Below, piece by piece: positions 25,277 through 34,025 of a DNA stretch of 64,000 bases (within the stretch, counting starts at the first letter, position 1; every line of letters starts with the position of its first letter). Source of the DNA: Streptomyces sp. NBC_01485. GTDB taxonomy: Bacteria > Actinomycetota > Actinomycetes > Streptomycetales > Streptomycetaceae. The DNA lies in the NCBI RefSeq assembly GCF_036227125.1, contig NZ_CP109435.1:8866001-8930000 (forward strand), read 5' to 3'. Made by a program: the position numbers and the translations under genes. The notes beneath the pieces were generated by a model. That model did no database searches. It saw nothing but the letters and a program-made list of their open reading frames with translations, and was not told the DNA's origin.

Positions 25277-26563
25277 ATGGACGGTGCCATGGAGCAGGCG
25301 CGACGGACGGGCACGGGCAGCGACCGTACGGGCACGACGTCACCGCCGGCTTCATGGCGCAGGGTGGCGGTGCTCGTGGCCCTGATGCTGGCCGCGTTCA
25401 CCTTCAACACGGCGGAGAACCTGCCGGTCGGCCTGCTGGAGCTCATCTCCGAGAGCCTGCGGGTGTCGGTGCCGGCGGTCGGTCTCCTGCTCACCGGTTA
25501 CGGCGTGACCGTGGCCGTCGCGTCTCTGCCGCTCGCCCACCTCACGCGGGCCGCGCCCCGGCGCCATGTCCTCACGGGAGTGCTGGCCGCGCTCGTCGCG
25601 TCCAGTCTGATGGCGGCGCTGGCCACGTCGTACGGCCTGCTCCTCGCGGCGCGGTTGCTGACCGCGCTCGCCCAGGCGCTGTTCTGGGCCGTCATGGGGC
25701 CGGTCGCGGTGGGCCTGTTCGCGCCCGAGGTCCGAGGGCGCGTGGTCGGGGCGCTGTCCGTCGCCGGTTCGCTCGCCCTCGTACTCGGCGCTCCCGCCGG
25801 GACCTGGCTGGGCCAGCAGAGCGACTGGCGGGTGCCCGTCGCCGTACTGGCGGCCCTGGGACTCCTCTCGCTGGTGACGGTCGCCGTACTGCTCCCGACC
25901 TCACGTCCGGACGAAGAGCGCGCCGCCTACGGAACCAGCCCCGACCCCCGCCGGTTCGGAACCGTGCTGGCGGCCGGGGCCCTGTCCGCCGCCGGGGCGT
26001 TCGCGGGATACACCTACATGGTGACCTTCCTGGTCGACGTCAGCGGCTTCGCCCGCAGCACCATCAGTGCCCTGTTCGTGGCCTTCGGCGTCGCGTGTGT
26101 GGCCGGGGTGACCATCACCGGGGCACTGCTGGACCGCCATCCGCAGTCCGCGCTGACCGCTGCCGTGGTCACCCAGGCGGCAGGCATGCTCGGCCTGTAC
26201 GCGGCCGGAACCGACCCCGTGGCGGCGGTGGGGTTCCTGGTACTGATGGGCGGTGCGGTCGGGCCGGTGTTCATGACCACCCAGAACGAGATGCTGCGTT
26301 GCGCACCGGGCCGCACGGACATGGCCCTCGCGGCCAACTCCGGTCTGTACAACGCCGGCATCGCGGCCGGCGCCGCGCTCGGCGGACTGATCCTGGCCCT
26401 CGCCGACGTCCGGAGCACCTTCCTCGCCGGCGGCCTGCTGACCGCCGGCGCCTACGCCGTACTGCTCGGCGGGCGACTGCTGCCCGGACGACGAGGCCGA
26501 ACTGCCCGTGGCGGTGGCTTGAGGGCTGAGGGGGCTCCGGACTCCCAGGTACGCGGTTCCTGA
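25277..26563 (+). CDS. MFS transporter (AraJ/Cmx-like drug or sugar efflux type)
   Basis: 428 residues with twelve predicted membrane segments. The motif after TM2 is weak, but AAFTFNTAENLPVGLLELIS in TM1 (about 38-57) and LLLTGYGVTVAVASLPLAHL match the DHA1 exporters related to AraJ and chloramphenicol-resistance proteins. LNTANSG-like ALAANSGLYNAGIAAGAALG (about 353-372) is a strong DHA1 signature. A GTGAGG site precedes the ATG at 25277. Nothing adjacent identifies the substrate. The C-terminal tail (GRRGRTARGGGLRAEG) is basic and disordered. Confidence 0.85.
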   Translation: MDGAMEQARRTGTGSDRTGTTSPPASWRRVAVLVALMLAAFTFNTAENLPVGLLELISESLRVSVPAVGLLLTGYGVTVAVASLPLAHLTRAAPRRHVLTGVLAALVASSLMAALATSYGLLLAARLLTALAQALFWAVMGPVAVGLFAPEVRGRVVGALSVAGSLALVLGAPAGTWLGQQSDWRVPVAVLAALGLLSLVTVAVLLPTSRPDEERAAYGTSPDPRRFGTVLAAGALSAAGAFAGYTYMVTFLVDVSGFARSTISALFVAFGVACVAGVTITGALLDRHPQSALTAAVVTQAAGMLGLYAAGTDPVAAVGFLVLMGGAVGPVFMTTQNEMLRCAPGRTDMALAANSGLYNAGIAAGAALGGLILALADVRSTFLAGGLLTAGAYAVLLGGRLLPGRRGRTARGGGLRAEGAPDSQVRGS

Positions 26564-26650
26564 GAACGGCGTGGCCGACCCGAACACACGGCAGCACGGC
26601 CCGTGATGAGGCCCGGGTTGTCGCCCGTTCCTCACCCGGCCCGGTCGGCA

Positions 26651-27121
26651 TCACGGGACGTCGAGCGGAAGATCCCGGTGGAAGACGGCCATGGCCCGGC
26701 CGGGGCCGTTGTAGTCGTCGACGATCTTCACGTCGAAGCCGAGGCTGCGATGGAAGGCGACCGAGCCGGTGTTCTCGATCGACGTGATCGCCTTCAACTG
26801 CCGTGCACCACCATGACGTTCGGCTGCCGCGGCGAACGCCGCGTACAGCCGCCGGCCGAGACCGGTGCCACGGGCGTCGTTCCGGGTGGCGATCAGATGC
26901 ACGTACCCGATGCCCTCCGGGGTGACGAACCCGAAGACGTAGCCACGGATCCCGTCCTCGGCTCGGGCCACCAGACAGGTCGGACCGAACTCCTGCACCA
27001 GCGCCAGAAGATGCAACGCCCGAAGATCGCGTTCGCCCCAGTAGCGGGGGTGATCGGTGAGGACCTGGTGGAAGTCGGCCACCTGGGCCGGTGCGATGTG
27101 TACGCCCACGATGACGATCAT
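26651..27121 (-). CDS. GNAT-family N-acetyltransferase
   Basis: 156 residues. The acetyl-CoA pyrophosphate loop is RNDARGTGLGRRLYAAF (about 79-95), preceded by the beta4 strand GYVHLIAT, and the C-terminal NTGSVAFHRSLGFDVKIVDD (about 117-136) is the standard GNAT beta5-alpha4 end. It transfers an acetyl group to an amine substrate that cannot be inferred. It stands alone, convergent with the MFS gene. Confidence 0.88.
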   Translation of the reverse strand: MIVIVGVHIAPAQVADFHQVLTDHPRYWGERDLRALHLLALVQEFGPTCLVARAEDGIRGYVFGFVTPEGIGYVHLIATRNDARGTGLGRRLYAAFAAAAERHGGARQLKAITSIENTGSVAFHRSLGFDVKIVDDYNGPGRAMAVFHRDLPLDVP

Positions 27122-27179
27122 GCCAGGTCTGCACCGTCGGACGGCCGGAGCACGGGTAGGGGCCGGGGTGAGCCCGGGC

Positions 27180-27350
27180 CCCTTGCCGGTGTTCCGTTGT
27201 GGACGCTGCCTGGTTGTCGGTGTTGTCGAGGCCGTCCGTGAAGAGCGGCGCGGGCGGGGCGGTGATCACGACCTTGTTCGAGTACTCGGTCAGCAGCGGA
27301 TCGGTGACCGAGGCCGGGGCGTCGGTCTCCACCACCACGCGGTCCTGCAC
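27180..27350 (-). other. Coding-like remnant downstream of the LuxR-ATPase gene
   Basis: From a GTG at 27350 about 55 codons read with very strong GC third-position bias (for example LLTEYSNKVVITAPPAPLF), as in a real gene. The frame has no stop of its own and runs on into the GNAT gene region in a shadow frame. It starts only 25 bp after the LuxR-type stop. I do not recognise the sequence. It is probably the truncated start of a lost gene rather than a complete small protein. Confidence 0.35.
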
Positions 27351-27374
27351 TCCGTCACGGGATTTTATGCGGGT

Positions 27375-29666
27375 TTACGGCATGGGCGGTTGGTTCTCCG
27401 CCCACCAGCCCGCGATCTGGGCCCGGGAGCGGAAGCCGAGCTTGGCCCGGATGTTCTCGACATGGCCGTCCACCGTGCGCTGGGAGAGGACGAGCGCCGC
27501 GGCGATCTGACGGTTGCTCATGCCCTTGGCCACCAGCGCGGCCACGTCCCGCTCACGTCGGGTCAGCGGGCTCGGGGTGGTGACCGGGGCAGCCGGTTCG
27601 GGGCGGGTGCCGGTGCCGGTGCCGGGGTCGGTGTTCAGGGCGAAGTCGATGGCCTGGCCGGGGCTGTCGTGGCTGCCACCGACCACGAGCGCCCGCTCGT
27701 ACGCTGCCGGGCCCAGCGCCTGTGCGACCGACTGCTCGCAGAGCACGTGGTACTCGGACAACCGGGGGCCGAACGCGGAGATGCTGGTGCCGATGTTCTG
27801 CCACAGGCAGCGCACGGCTCCCAGCAGCCGTCCCGCCCGCTCGTAGTCGCCGCTGGAGGCGGTCGCCCAGGCGAGCACCTCCAGCATCAGCGAGGTGGCG
27901 ATGTGGTCGTTGAAGCCGCGCTCGATCTCGAGCCCGGCCCGGGTCAGCGCCATGCTGGCCTCCAGGTCGCCGCGCGCCCAGGCGTCGTAGCCGAGTGCCC
28001 ACAGCGCGTGCGTACGGCCCCATCTGTCCCCGTGCGCCGCCGCTATGACGACCGCTCGCTCGCCGGTCTCCGCCGCGCGCGGGTCCCCGATGTGGGTCTG
28101 GGCGGCGGCCAACTGGAACAGCACGAAGACCACTGAGGCTTCGTCGGCGCCCGCCGGGTGCGTGGCGATCACGCGCTGGAACAGGGACACGGCCTCCTCG
28201 ATCCGCCCCCGGAACAACGCCGATGTGCCGCGGAAGCCGGTGACGTACGCGATCACCTCCGGATCGTCCACCTGCTCGCCCAGTTCCCCGGCTTCGTCCA
28301 GCCGCTCGTCGGCCGTCGAATGATCGCCTTGGAGCAGCGCCACCCAGGCGGCGACCCACAGCGCCCGGGCCCGGGCCACGGTGGGCTCCGGGGCGGCCGT
28401 GAGCGCCCGGTCGAGCCAGCGGCGCCCCTCGCCGAGGAAACCGCCCGCACACCAGTGGAAGCGCAGCGCCGTCGCCAGCGCGAGCGTGACCTGCGGGTCG
28501 GCGCCGCAGTCCAGTGCCGCCAGCAGATTGGCGTGCTCGGCGCGCAGACGCTTCAGGGCGTCCTCCTGGCCGGGGCCGTACCAGTGATCGGCGCTGCGCT
28601 GCGCGAGGGCGACGTAGAAGTCGCGCTGCCGGCGCAGCAGGTGCGTTTCCTCGCCGGACTCGGTGAGCCGTTCCCGGCCGTACTGGCGGATGGTCTCCAG
28701 CAGCCGGTAGCGGGGAAGGCCCTCGTACTCGGTGGTCAGGACCACGGACTGGGTGACCAGCCGGTCGAGGAGGTCCAGCACCTCGTGCCGGGGGACGCCT
28801 TCTCCGGCGCAGATGTCTTCGGCCGCGTCCAGGCTGAAACTTCCGGTGAAGACCGACAGCCGGTTCCACAGCAGCCGCTCGGCGGGGCCGCACAGCTCGT
28901 AACTCCAGTCGATCAGCGCGCGCAGCGTGCGCTGGTGCGGCCGCGCGGTCCGGCTGCCCCCGGTGAGCAGCGTGAAGCGGTCCTCCAGCCGGTCCACCGT
29001 CTGTTCGACGGTGAGCGTACGCAGCCGGGAGGCAGCCAGCTCGATGGCCAGGGGCAGCCCGTCCAGACCGTCGCACAGCCGGACGACCGCGTTCCAGTTC
29101 GCGTCGGTGATCCGGAACCCGGGCCGCAGGGCGGTGGCCCGGTCCCGCAGGAGTTCCACCGCCTCGTCCGGCACCGACAGGGGCGCCACGGTGATGACGT
29201 GCTCACCCGCGATGCCCAGCGTCTGGCGGCTCGTCGCCAGAATGTGCAGCTCGGGGCCGGCCGACAGCAGCGTCCCCGCCAGTTCGGCGCAGGCCTCGAT
29301 CAGGTGCTCGCAGTTGTCCAGCAGGATCAGCGCCCGGCGCCCGGCGAGATGCGCCGCGAGCTGGTCCAGGGTGGGCCTGACGCCCAGATCCATGATCCCC
29401 ACGGCGGTCGCGGCCGCGCTCGCCACCGACGACGGGTCCCGCACCGATGCCAGGTCGACCAGCCACGTCCCGTCCGGGAAGGCTTTCCTGGACGCGGCGG
29501 CCGCTTCGAGCGCCAGCCGCGTCTTGCCCACGCCGCCGACCCCGGTGAGCGTCAGCAGCCGTGCCGAGCCGAGGACGCGGCGGACCTCGGCGATGTCGTG
29601 CCGCCTGCCCACGAACGTGGTGAAGGCCGCGGGAAGGTTCCCCGTCTCCGGAATCAGGCTGGTCAC
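27375..29666 (-). CDS. LuxR-family regulator with NB-ARC-type ATPase and TPR-like repeats
   Basis: 763 residues. An AAA/STAND NTPase occupies the N-terminal third: Walker A TLTGVGGVGKTRLALEAAA (about 41-59), Walker B RALILLDNCEHL (about 110) and the sensor LHILATSRQTLGIAGEHV. DGLPLAIELAASRLRTL follows as in SARP-associated and LAL ATPases. The middle (about 340-670) is alpha-helical TPR-like. The C-terminus has a LuxR helix-turn-helix, LTRRERDVAALVAKGMSNRQ through LSQRTVDGHVENIRAKLGF. The GTG at 29666 has GAGGTGAGGGGG upstream and is preferred to a GTG nine codons earlier. Proteins of this type activate target promoters when ligand and ATP are bound. No obvious target is adjacent. Confidence 0.88.
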   Translation of the reverse strand: MTSLIPETGNLPAAFTTFVGRRHDIAEVRRVLGSARLLTLTGVGGVGKTRLALEAAAASRKAFPDGTWLVDLASVRDPSSVASAAATAVGIMDLGVRPTLDQLAAHLAGRRALILLDNCEHLIEACAELAGTLLSAGPELHILATSRQTLGIAGEHVITVAPLSVPDEAVELLRDRATALRPGFRITDANWNAVVRLCDGLDGLPLAIELAASRLRTLTVEQTVDRLEDRFTLLTGGSRTARPHQRTLRALIDWSYELCGPAERLLWNRLSVFTGSFSLDAAEDICAGEGVPRHEVLDLLDRLVTQSVVLTTEYEGLPRYRLLETIRQYGRERLTESGEETHLLRRQRDFYVALAQRSADHWYGPGQEDALKRLRAEHANLLAALDCGADPQVTLALATALRFHWCAGGFLGEGRRWLDRALTAAPEPTVARARALWVAAWVALLQGDHSTADERLDEAGELGEQVDDPEVIAYVTGFRGTSALFRGRIEEAVSLFQRVIATHPAGADEASVVFVLFQLAAAQTHIGDPRAAETGERAVVIAAAHGDRWGRTHALWALGYDAWARGDLEASMALTRAGLEIERGFNDHIATSLMLEVLAWATASSGDYERAGRLLGAVRCLWQNIGTSISAFGPRLSEYHVLCEQSVAQALGPAAYERALVVGGSHDSPGQAIDFALNTDPGTGTGTRPEPAAPVTTPSPLTRRERDVAALVAKGMSNRQIAAALVLSQRTVDGHVENIRAKLGFRSRAQIAGWWAENQPPMP

Positions 29667-29829
29667 GTTCCCCCTCACCTCCCACTGCCGCACCGGACCG
29701 GGCCGCTCGTGGTTCCGGAAACCTACCCAAAGATGCGTGAACCGGTCTACCAGTGTCCAGCGTAACGTTTCACCTCACTCGCGGGGACGGCCGAGGGGCC
29801 GGTCCGCACGGCCCCGCACAGAGAGCGAG

Positions 29830-30150
29830 GTGGCCGATGTCACCGTGGTGCCGGCCCGGGATCATCCGTACGACCAGCGTCCCTGCCGGCATCCCGACCT
29901 GGCCGATCGCCCTGTGAGGCCCGGCGCGCGTGGCCAGGACGACCAGGTGCGGCGGCTCGGCGACCTCGCCGCCTGGTTGCCCTGGGCAACGCAGCCCGCT
30001 GACGCACTGTTGCGCAAGGAGCACGCCCGGTTGTCGGTGCCGAGCGGTTTCCGCGGCCTTGGATCGTCGCCACCCGGTGCCGGGTACGCCGGCCGGCCAG
30101 GCCCCCGCCGCCCGCCCGACTGGACGGGGCCGGGCACTGTGGCTACGTGA
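29830..30150 (+). CDS. Possible small hypothetical protein
   Basis: A GTG-initiated frame of 106 residues in the 476-bp space between the LuxR-type and TetR genes. The first 75 codons have good GC3 bias and include AAWLPWATQPADALLRKEHA, but the last 30 are Pro/Gly-rich with poorer codon use. Its end overlaps the convergent TetR gene by a few bases. No family is recognised and the ribosome site is poor. It may be a gene remnant. The rest of this interval holds nothing I can identify. Confidence 0.3.
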   Translation: MADVTVVPARDHPYDQRPCRHPDLADRPVRPGARGQDDQVRRLGDLAAWLPWATQPADALLRKEHARLSVPSGFRGLGSSPPGAGYAGRPGPRRPPDWTGPGTVAT

Positions 30151-30748
30151 GCGGGCGCACCGCGGCCTCGGTCAGGGTGGTCGCGGTTCGTACGGCGCTG
30201 TTGATGGCCGCGTCGGGGTCGAGGCCGCACTGATCGGTGAGGGTGAAGAGCGCATCGGCGCTGACGACCACCGCGAGGTCCCGCTTGAGCTGGGCGAACG
30301 CTTCCGGATCGGTCGCCCCGAGGGTGCGTTCGAGGGGCCGGAGTGCGTGGTCGATCAGTCCGAAACGGATTCCGGGGCGCGCGCTCGCGGCCCCGGGCCG
30401 GGTGACGGTGGCGGCGATCATCGCGCGGACCGAGCCCTGCCGCGCGAGTACGCCGCGGAGCAGGAACTCGCAGGCGAAGGCGATGCGTTCGACGGGGTCG
30501 GCGGAGTCCGCGACCGGCCCGAGTGCCTCGGCCGGGGGCGGCCAGACGCCGGCCAGGGCCTCGCTGATCAGTGACGGCAGGTCGGGGAAGTACCGGTAGG
30601 CGGTGGCCTCGGAGACCAGGGCCGCACGGGCGATCGCCGGCATGGTCACCTCGGCTCCGGTGCCGATGAGTTCCCGGGCGGCGGCCACGATCGCCGTCCG
30701 CGTGCGCTGCTTCTGGTTGGTGCGGCCCGTTCCCGCCTGCGCCGTCAT
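30143..30748 (-). CDS. TetR-family transcriptional regulator
   Basis: 201 residues from the ATG at 30748, which follows GGTGGAG. A longer frame from 30802 exists but overlaps the operator region. The DNA-binding head is TRTAIVAAARELIGTGAEVT then MPAIARAALVSEATAYRYFP (about 36-55). It is divergent from the cupin/hydrolase/MFS operon, with several CTCTC/GAGAG palindromes in the space between, so it most likely represses that operon and itself. Confidence 0.88.
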   Translation of the reverse strand: MTAQAGTGRTNQKQRTRTAIVAAARELIGTGAEVTMPAIARAALVSEATAYRYFPDLPSLISEALAGVWPPPAEALGPVADSADPVERIAFACEFLLRGVLARQGSVRAMIAATVTRPGAASARPGIRFGLIDHALRPLERTLGATDPEAFAQLKRDLAVVVSADALFTLTDQCGLDPDAAINSAVRTATTLTEAAVRPLT

Positions 30749-30816
30749 CGCCGGACTCCACCCTTCCGTTCTTCTGCTCTGTCCTTCTGCCGATCCACTC
30801 ACATCCTAGCATTTAC

Positions 30817-30875
30817 CTCTCGTTATGAGAGTTCACTTGCATTACGGAACCTCGCTTCCGTACTCTCCTGAGAGT
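30817..30875 (+). promoter_or_regulatory. TetR operator candidates (CTCTC/GAGAG dyads)
   Basis: Two dyads with the same arms lie in the divergent promoter: CTCTC-GTTAT-GAGAG at 30817-30831 and ACTCTC-CT-GAGAGT at 30862-30875. A third CTCTC at 30879-30883 can pair with the second. Shared arms 45 bp apart between a TetR gene and its divergent operon are the expected layout for its binding sites. This is inferred from position. Confidence 0.55.
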
Positions 30876-30905
30876 CAGCTCTCACGAAGGACTGCAGGAG
30901 GAACG

Positions 30906-31364
30906 ATGGGCAAGGTTTCCGTGGTCGGCCCGGGCGACGGCGAGACGATCCAGCTCGGCCCCACGCAAATGCGGATCCTCGAGGACGGCAGTACCACCGG
31001 GCACCGCCTCGGCATCGGCGAGATCACCATCGCCCCGCACACGCAGGGTCCGCCGCAGCACCGCCACGCCGAGCACGACGAGGGCTTCTACGTCGTCTCC
31101 GGCACCATCCACTTCACCATCGGGGAGACGACCCACGTGGCCCCGGCCGGCACGCTCGCCATGATTCCGCCCGGCGCCCCGCACACCTTCGCCAACCTCG
31201 GCGACACGCCCGCGGTGATGCTCAACACCTTCACGCCCGACCTGTACGTGCAGTACTTCCGCGACCTGCGGAACATGATCGCGGGCGGTCGGGAACTGAC
31301 CCCCGAGTCGACCGTCGAGGTCATGAGCCGCTACGCCACGGTCCCCGCGACCGACTTCGCGTGA
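30906..31364 (+). CDS. Cupin-domain protein
   Basis: 152 residues. Cupin motif 1 is HTQGPPQHRHAEHDEGFYVV (about 41-60), giving the His/His/Glu metal ligands, and motif 2 is MIPPGAPHTFANLGDTPAVM (about 84-103) with the last His. This is a complete single beta-barrel, probably metal-binding. AGGAGG at 30896-30901 supports the ATG. It is the first gene of an operon with an alpha/beta hydrolase and a truncated exporter. Small cupins beside hydrolases often act in quercetin- or polyketide-like ring chemistry, but no substrate can be fixed here. Confidence 0.88.
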   Translation: MGKVSVVGPGDGETIQLGPTQMRILEDGSTTGHRLGIGEITIAPHTQGPPQHRHAEHDEGFYVVSGTIHFTIGETTHVAPAGTLAMIPPGAPHTFANLGDTPAVMLNTFTPDLYVQYFRDLRNMIAGGRELTPESTVEVMSRYATVPATDFA

Positions 31365-31452
31365 CGGCACCCCGACTCGCCCGGGCTCACCCCGACTCTC
31401 CCCTTGATCCAGCTTGACTCCAGCTCGATACAGCCCGTTTGAGGAGCACCGA

Positions 31453-32280
31453 ATGACTCGCAGCACTCACACCCTCACGCTCGCCCAGGGCACCGTCGAC
31501 GTCGCCGTCGACCTCTACGGGCAGGAAGGCCACTCCGGACAGGCCGGCCACCCCTTCCTGCTCCTGCACGGTGGCGGCGGCCCGCAGACCGTCACCCCGT
31601 TCGCCGGGTTCCTCGCCGCGCAGCGGCCGGCCAGGGTGTTCGCCCCCGTCCACCCCGGCTTCGACGGCACCGACCGCCCCGAGTGGCTGACCGACGTCAC
31701 GACCCTCGCCCAGGTCTACGCGGAGCTGCTCGACGCGCTCGACCTGCGGGACGTCGCCGTCGTCGGCAACTCGATCGGCGGCTGGACCGCCGCCGAACTG
31801 GCGGCTCTGGGCAGTGACCGGATCAGCAGCGTCACCCTCGTCAACGCCGTCGGCCTCTCCGTCGCCGGCCACCCGATAGCCGAGACCTTCTCCCTGACGC
31901 CCGTCGAACTCTCCCGCCTCTCCTTCCACGACCCCTCGAAGTTCCGCTTCGACCCCGGCAAGCTGACCGACGCGCAACGCGCCGTCATGGCAGCCAACCG
32001 GGCCACCCTGCAGGTCTATTCGGGCCCGCACGACATGGCCGACCCCACCCTGACCGAGCGCCTCGCCAAGGTCGCCCACCCGACCCTGGTCGCGTGGGGC
32101 GCGAGCGACCAGGTCGTGGACGCCGACTACGGACGCGCCTACGCACAGGCCATCCCCGGCGCGGAGTTCCTGCTGCTGGAGGGCACCGGTCACATGCCCC
32201 AGGCCGAGACGCCCGAGCAACTCCTCCCGGTGCTCTGGGACTTCGCCGACGCCCACGCCACCGACCTGCCGCAGCACTGA
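31453..32280 (+). CDS. Alpha/beta hydrolase
   Basis: 275 residues. Oxyanion region LLLHGGGGPQ (about 36-45); nucleophile elbow VVGNSIGGWTAAEL (about 102-115) with Ser in GNSIGG; acid in VAWGASDQVVD (about 216-226); His in GTGHMPQAE (about 246-254). The triad is complete, as in C-C hydrolases, esterases and haloperoxidase-like enzymes. GAGGAG at 31441-31446 marks the ATG. It follows the cupin by 88 bp and precedes the MFS stub by 18 bp, so all three were probably one TetR-controlled unit. Confidence 0.9.
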   Translation: MTRSTHTLTLAQGTVDVAVDLYGQEGHSGQAGHPFLLLHGGGGPQTVTPFAGFLAAQRPARVFAPVHPGFDGTDRPEWLTDVTTLAQVYAELLDALDLRDVAVVGNSIGGWTAAELAALGSDRISSVTLVNAVGLSVAGHPIAETFSLTPVELSRLSFHDPSKFRFDPGKLTDAQRAVMAANRATLQVYSGPHDMADPTLTERLAKVAHPTLVAWGASDQVVDADYGRAYAQAIPGAEFLLLEGTGHMPQAETPEQLLPVLWDFADAHATDLPQH

Positions 32281-32298
32281 TGAGCACAAGGGCGGCCG

Positions 32299-33111
32299 AT
32301 GTCCCAACCCGACCGCAGCAGACCCTCGTTGATCCTCGCCGTCTGCTGTATGAGCGTGCTGCTGGTCAGCCTCGACACCACCATCCTCAATGTCGCCCTG
32401 CCGTCGATACAGGAGGACCTGCACAGCTCCGTGTCGGGCCTGCAGTGGACGCTCGACGCTTACACCATCGTGCTGGCCTCGCTGCTCATCCTGGCCGGCT
32501 CCACGGCCGACCGGGTCGGGCGGCGGCGCGTCTTCCTCCTCGGGCTCGCGCTGTTCACCGGCGGATCGGCGCTGTGCAGTCTGGCGCCCTCGCTGTACCG
32601 GCTGATCGTCTTCCGCATGGCGCAGGCGGTGGGCGGCTGCATGCTCACCCCGGTCGCCATGGCCGTCATCGCCGACGCCTTCCCGCAGCCGAGGGAGCGG
32701 GCACGGGCCATCGGCGTGTGGGGCGGGGTGGTGGGCGTCAGCATGGCGGCCGGGCCGATCCTCGGCGGCGTCCTGGTCCAGACGGCCGGGTGGCGGTCGG
32801 TGTTCTGGCTGAACGTGCCGATCGGCCTGGCCGCGCTGCCGCTCGCCGCCCTCTTCGTCCCGGAGTCCCGCGCGCCACGGCCCCGCAGGGTGGACCCGGT
32901 CGGCCAACTCCTCGTGATCACCGCGCTCGGCACGCTGACGTACGCCATCATCGAGGCGCCGGGCCGGGGTTGGACCTCACCCGTCATCGTGGCCTGTCTG
33001 ATCACCGCGGCGGGCGCGTCCGCCGCCTTCGTCCCCTACGAGACGAGACGCGACCAACCGCTGATCGAACCGCGCCTCTTCCGCAGCGCGCCCTTCAGCG
33101 TTCCGCAGACC
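32299..33111 (+). pseudogene. Truncated DHA2-type MFS transporter (N-terminal half)
   Basis: About 270 codons of a 14-TM EmrB/QacA-type exporter are intact: LDTTILNVALPSIQEDL in TM1, GRRRVFLLGL after TM2, and RARAIGVWGGVVGVSMAAGP (motif C region). Homology stops at LFRSAPFS, around 33099. Beyond that the frame runs on for some 340 codons as nonsense through another gene. The normal second half is missing and the next recognisable sequence is the tail of a Ser/Thr kinase. So this is the 5' side of a deletion junction and the product is unlikely to transport anything. Confidence 0.8.
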
Positions 33112-33121
33112 GGCCCGGCCC

Positions 33122-33994
33122 GCGACACTGCACGCGGTGGTCTACGAGGAACCCCATCTGTCGCAGGGACTCGGCCCGCTGCGCCCGGTCGTCGAGGCAC
33201 TGCTGCGCAAGTCCCCCGAAGAGCGCCCCTCGGCGGCCGGCGCGCGTTCCGCGCTGCGGCGCGTCGTGGCGGGGGAGGCGGACGCCGGGCCACTGCCGTC
33301 CCCGACCGAGCGCGTGCCGAGGCCGTCGGCCGCGTGGACCGACGCGGACACCGTGACCAGCGGCCAACAGCGACCCGTCCCGGCCGCCTGGGAGTCCGTG
33401 CCGACGACGGCCCGGCACACCACGTCACTCACGCCCCCGCCGCCCGGGCAGCCGCCCCGCCCGAAGAGCACCAAGCGGCGGCTGTGGTGGGCGCTGGCCG
33501 GTACGGCGGTGCTGGCGGCGGGCGTCGCCGGCGGTCTGTTCCTCACCGGGGTGCTGCCGTTGAAGGAGAAGGCGAAGAAGGCGAAGACGGCGACCGTCAG
33601 CAAGGTCGTCGAGTCGACGACCGGCTGGCAGGCGGTGACCGGAGTCTCCGTGCGGAAGGGCGACCGGGTCACCGTGCGGTTCGTATCCGGCGAGTGGACG
33701 GTCGACCACCGCAGCAAACCCATGACCGGGCCGGCCGGCTACGACGCGGCCACGGACCGGTCGCTGGACGGGGCGAAGGACTGCAAGATCAAGCCCGCGG
33801 CGCCGTTCGGCACCCTGCTGGCACGCCTCACCGGAGGGCAGGACGCCGCCGTCCGCGCCGTCGGGCAGAAGCTGACCTTCCAGGCGGCCGGGAAGGGCAC
33901 CCTGCAACTGGCCATCAACGACGCCTCCGAGAGCTGCGTCCAGGACAACGAGGGCGCACTGACCGTGCAGGTGAGCGTCACCCACCAGCCCTGA
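33122..33994 (+). pseudogene. C-terminal fragment of a membrane Ser/Thr protein kinase with PA-IL-like sensor domain
   Basis: The fragment begins inside the kinase C-lobe: ATLHAVVYEEP, then LRPVVEALLRKSPEERPSA, the usual last helices of Streptomyces PknB-type kinases. It continues with a Pro-rich juxtamembrane stretch, one membrane helix (WWALAGTAVLAAGVAGGLFL) and an extracellular domain with SGEWTVDHRSKPMTGPAGYD, APFGTLLARLTGG and INDASESCVQDNEGALTVQV, resembling the LecA/PA-IL galactose-binding fold. All of the N-terminal kinase, including the ATP site, is gone. A GTG at 33137 could start an 285-residue membrane protein, but the upstream fusion shows it is a leftover. Confidence 0.8.
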
Positions 33995-34025
33995 CGCCGA
34001 CGCGGGGCCGACGCGCCGCCGTGTG

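Noticed and set aside
27375..29666. A LAL-type (MalT-like) giant regulator
   Set aside because: At 763 residues with a small NB-ARC-like ATPase and short TPR part it is the smaller AfsR/SARP-ATPase-like LuxR type, not the 900+ residue LAL type.
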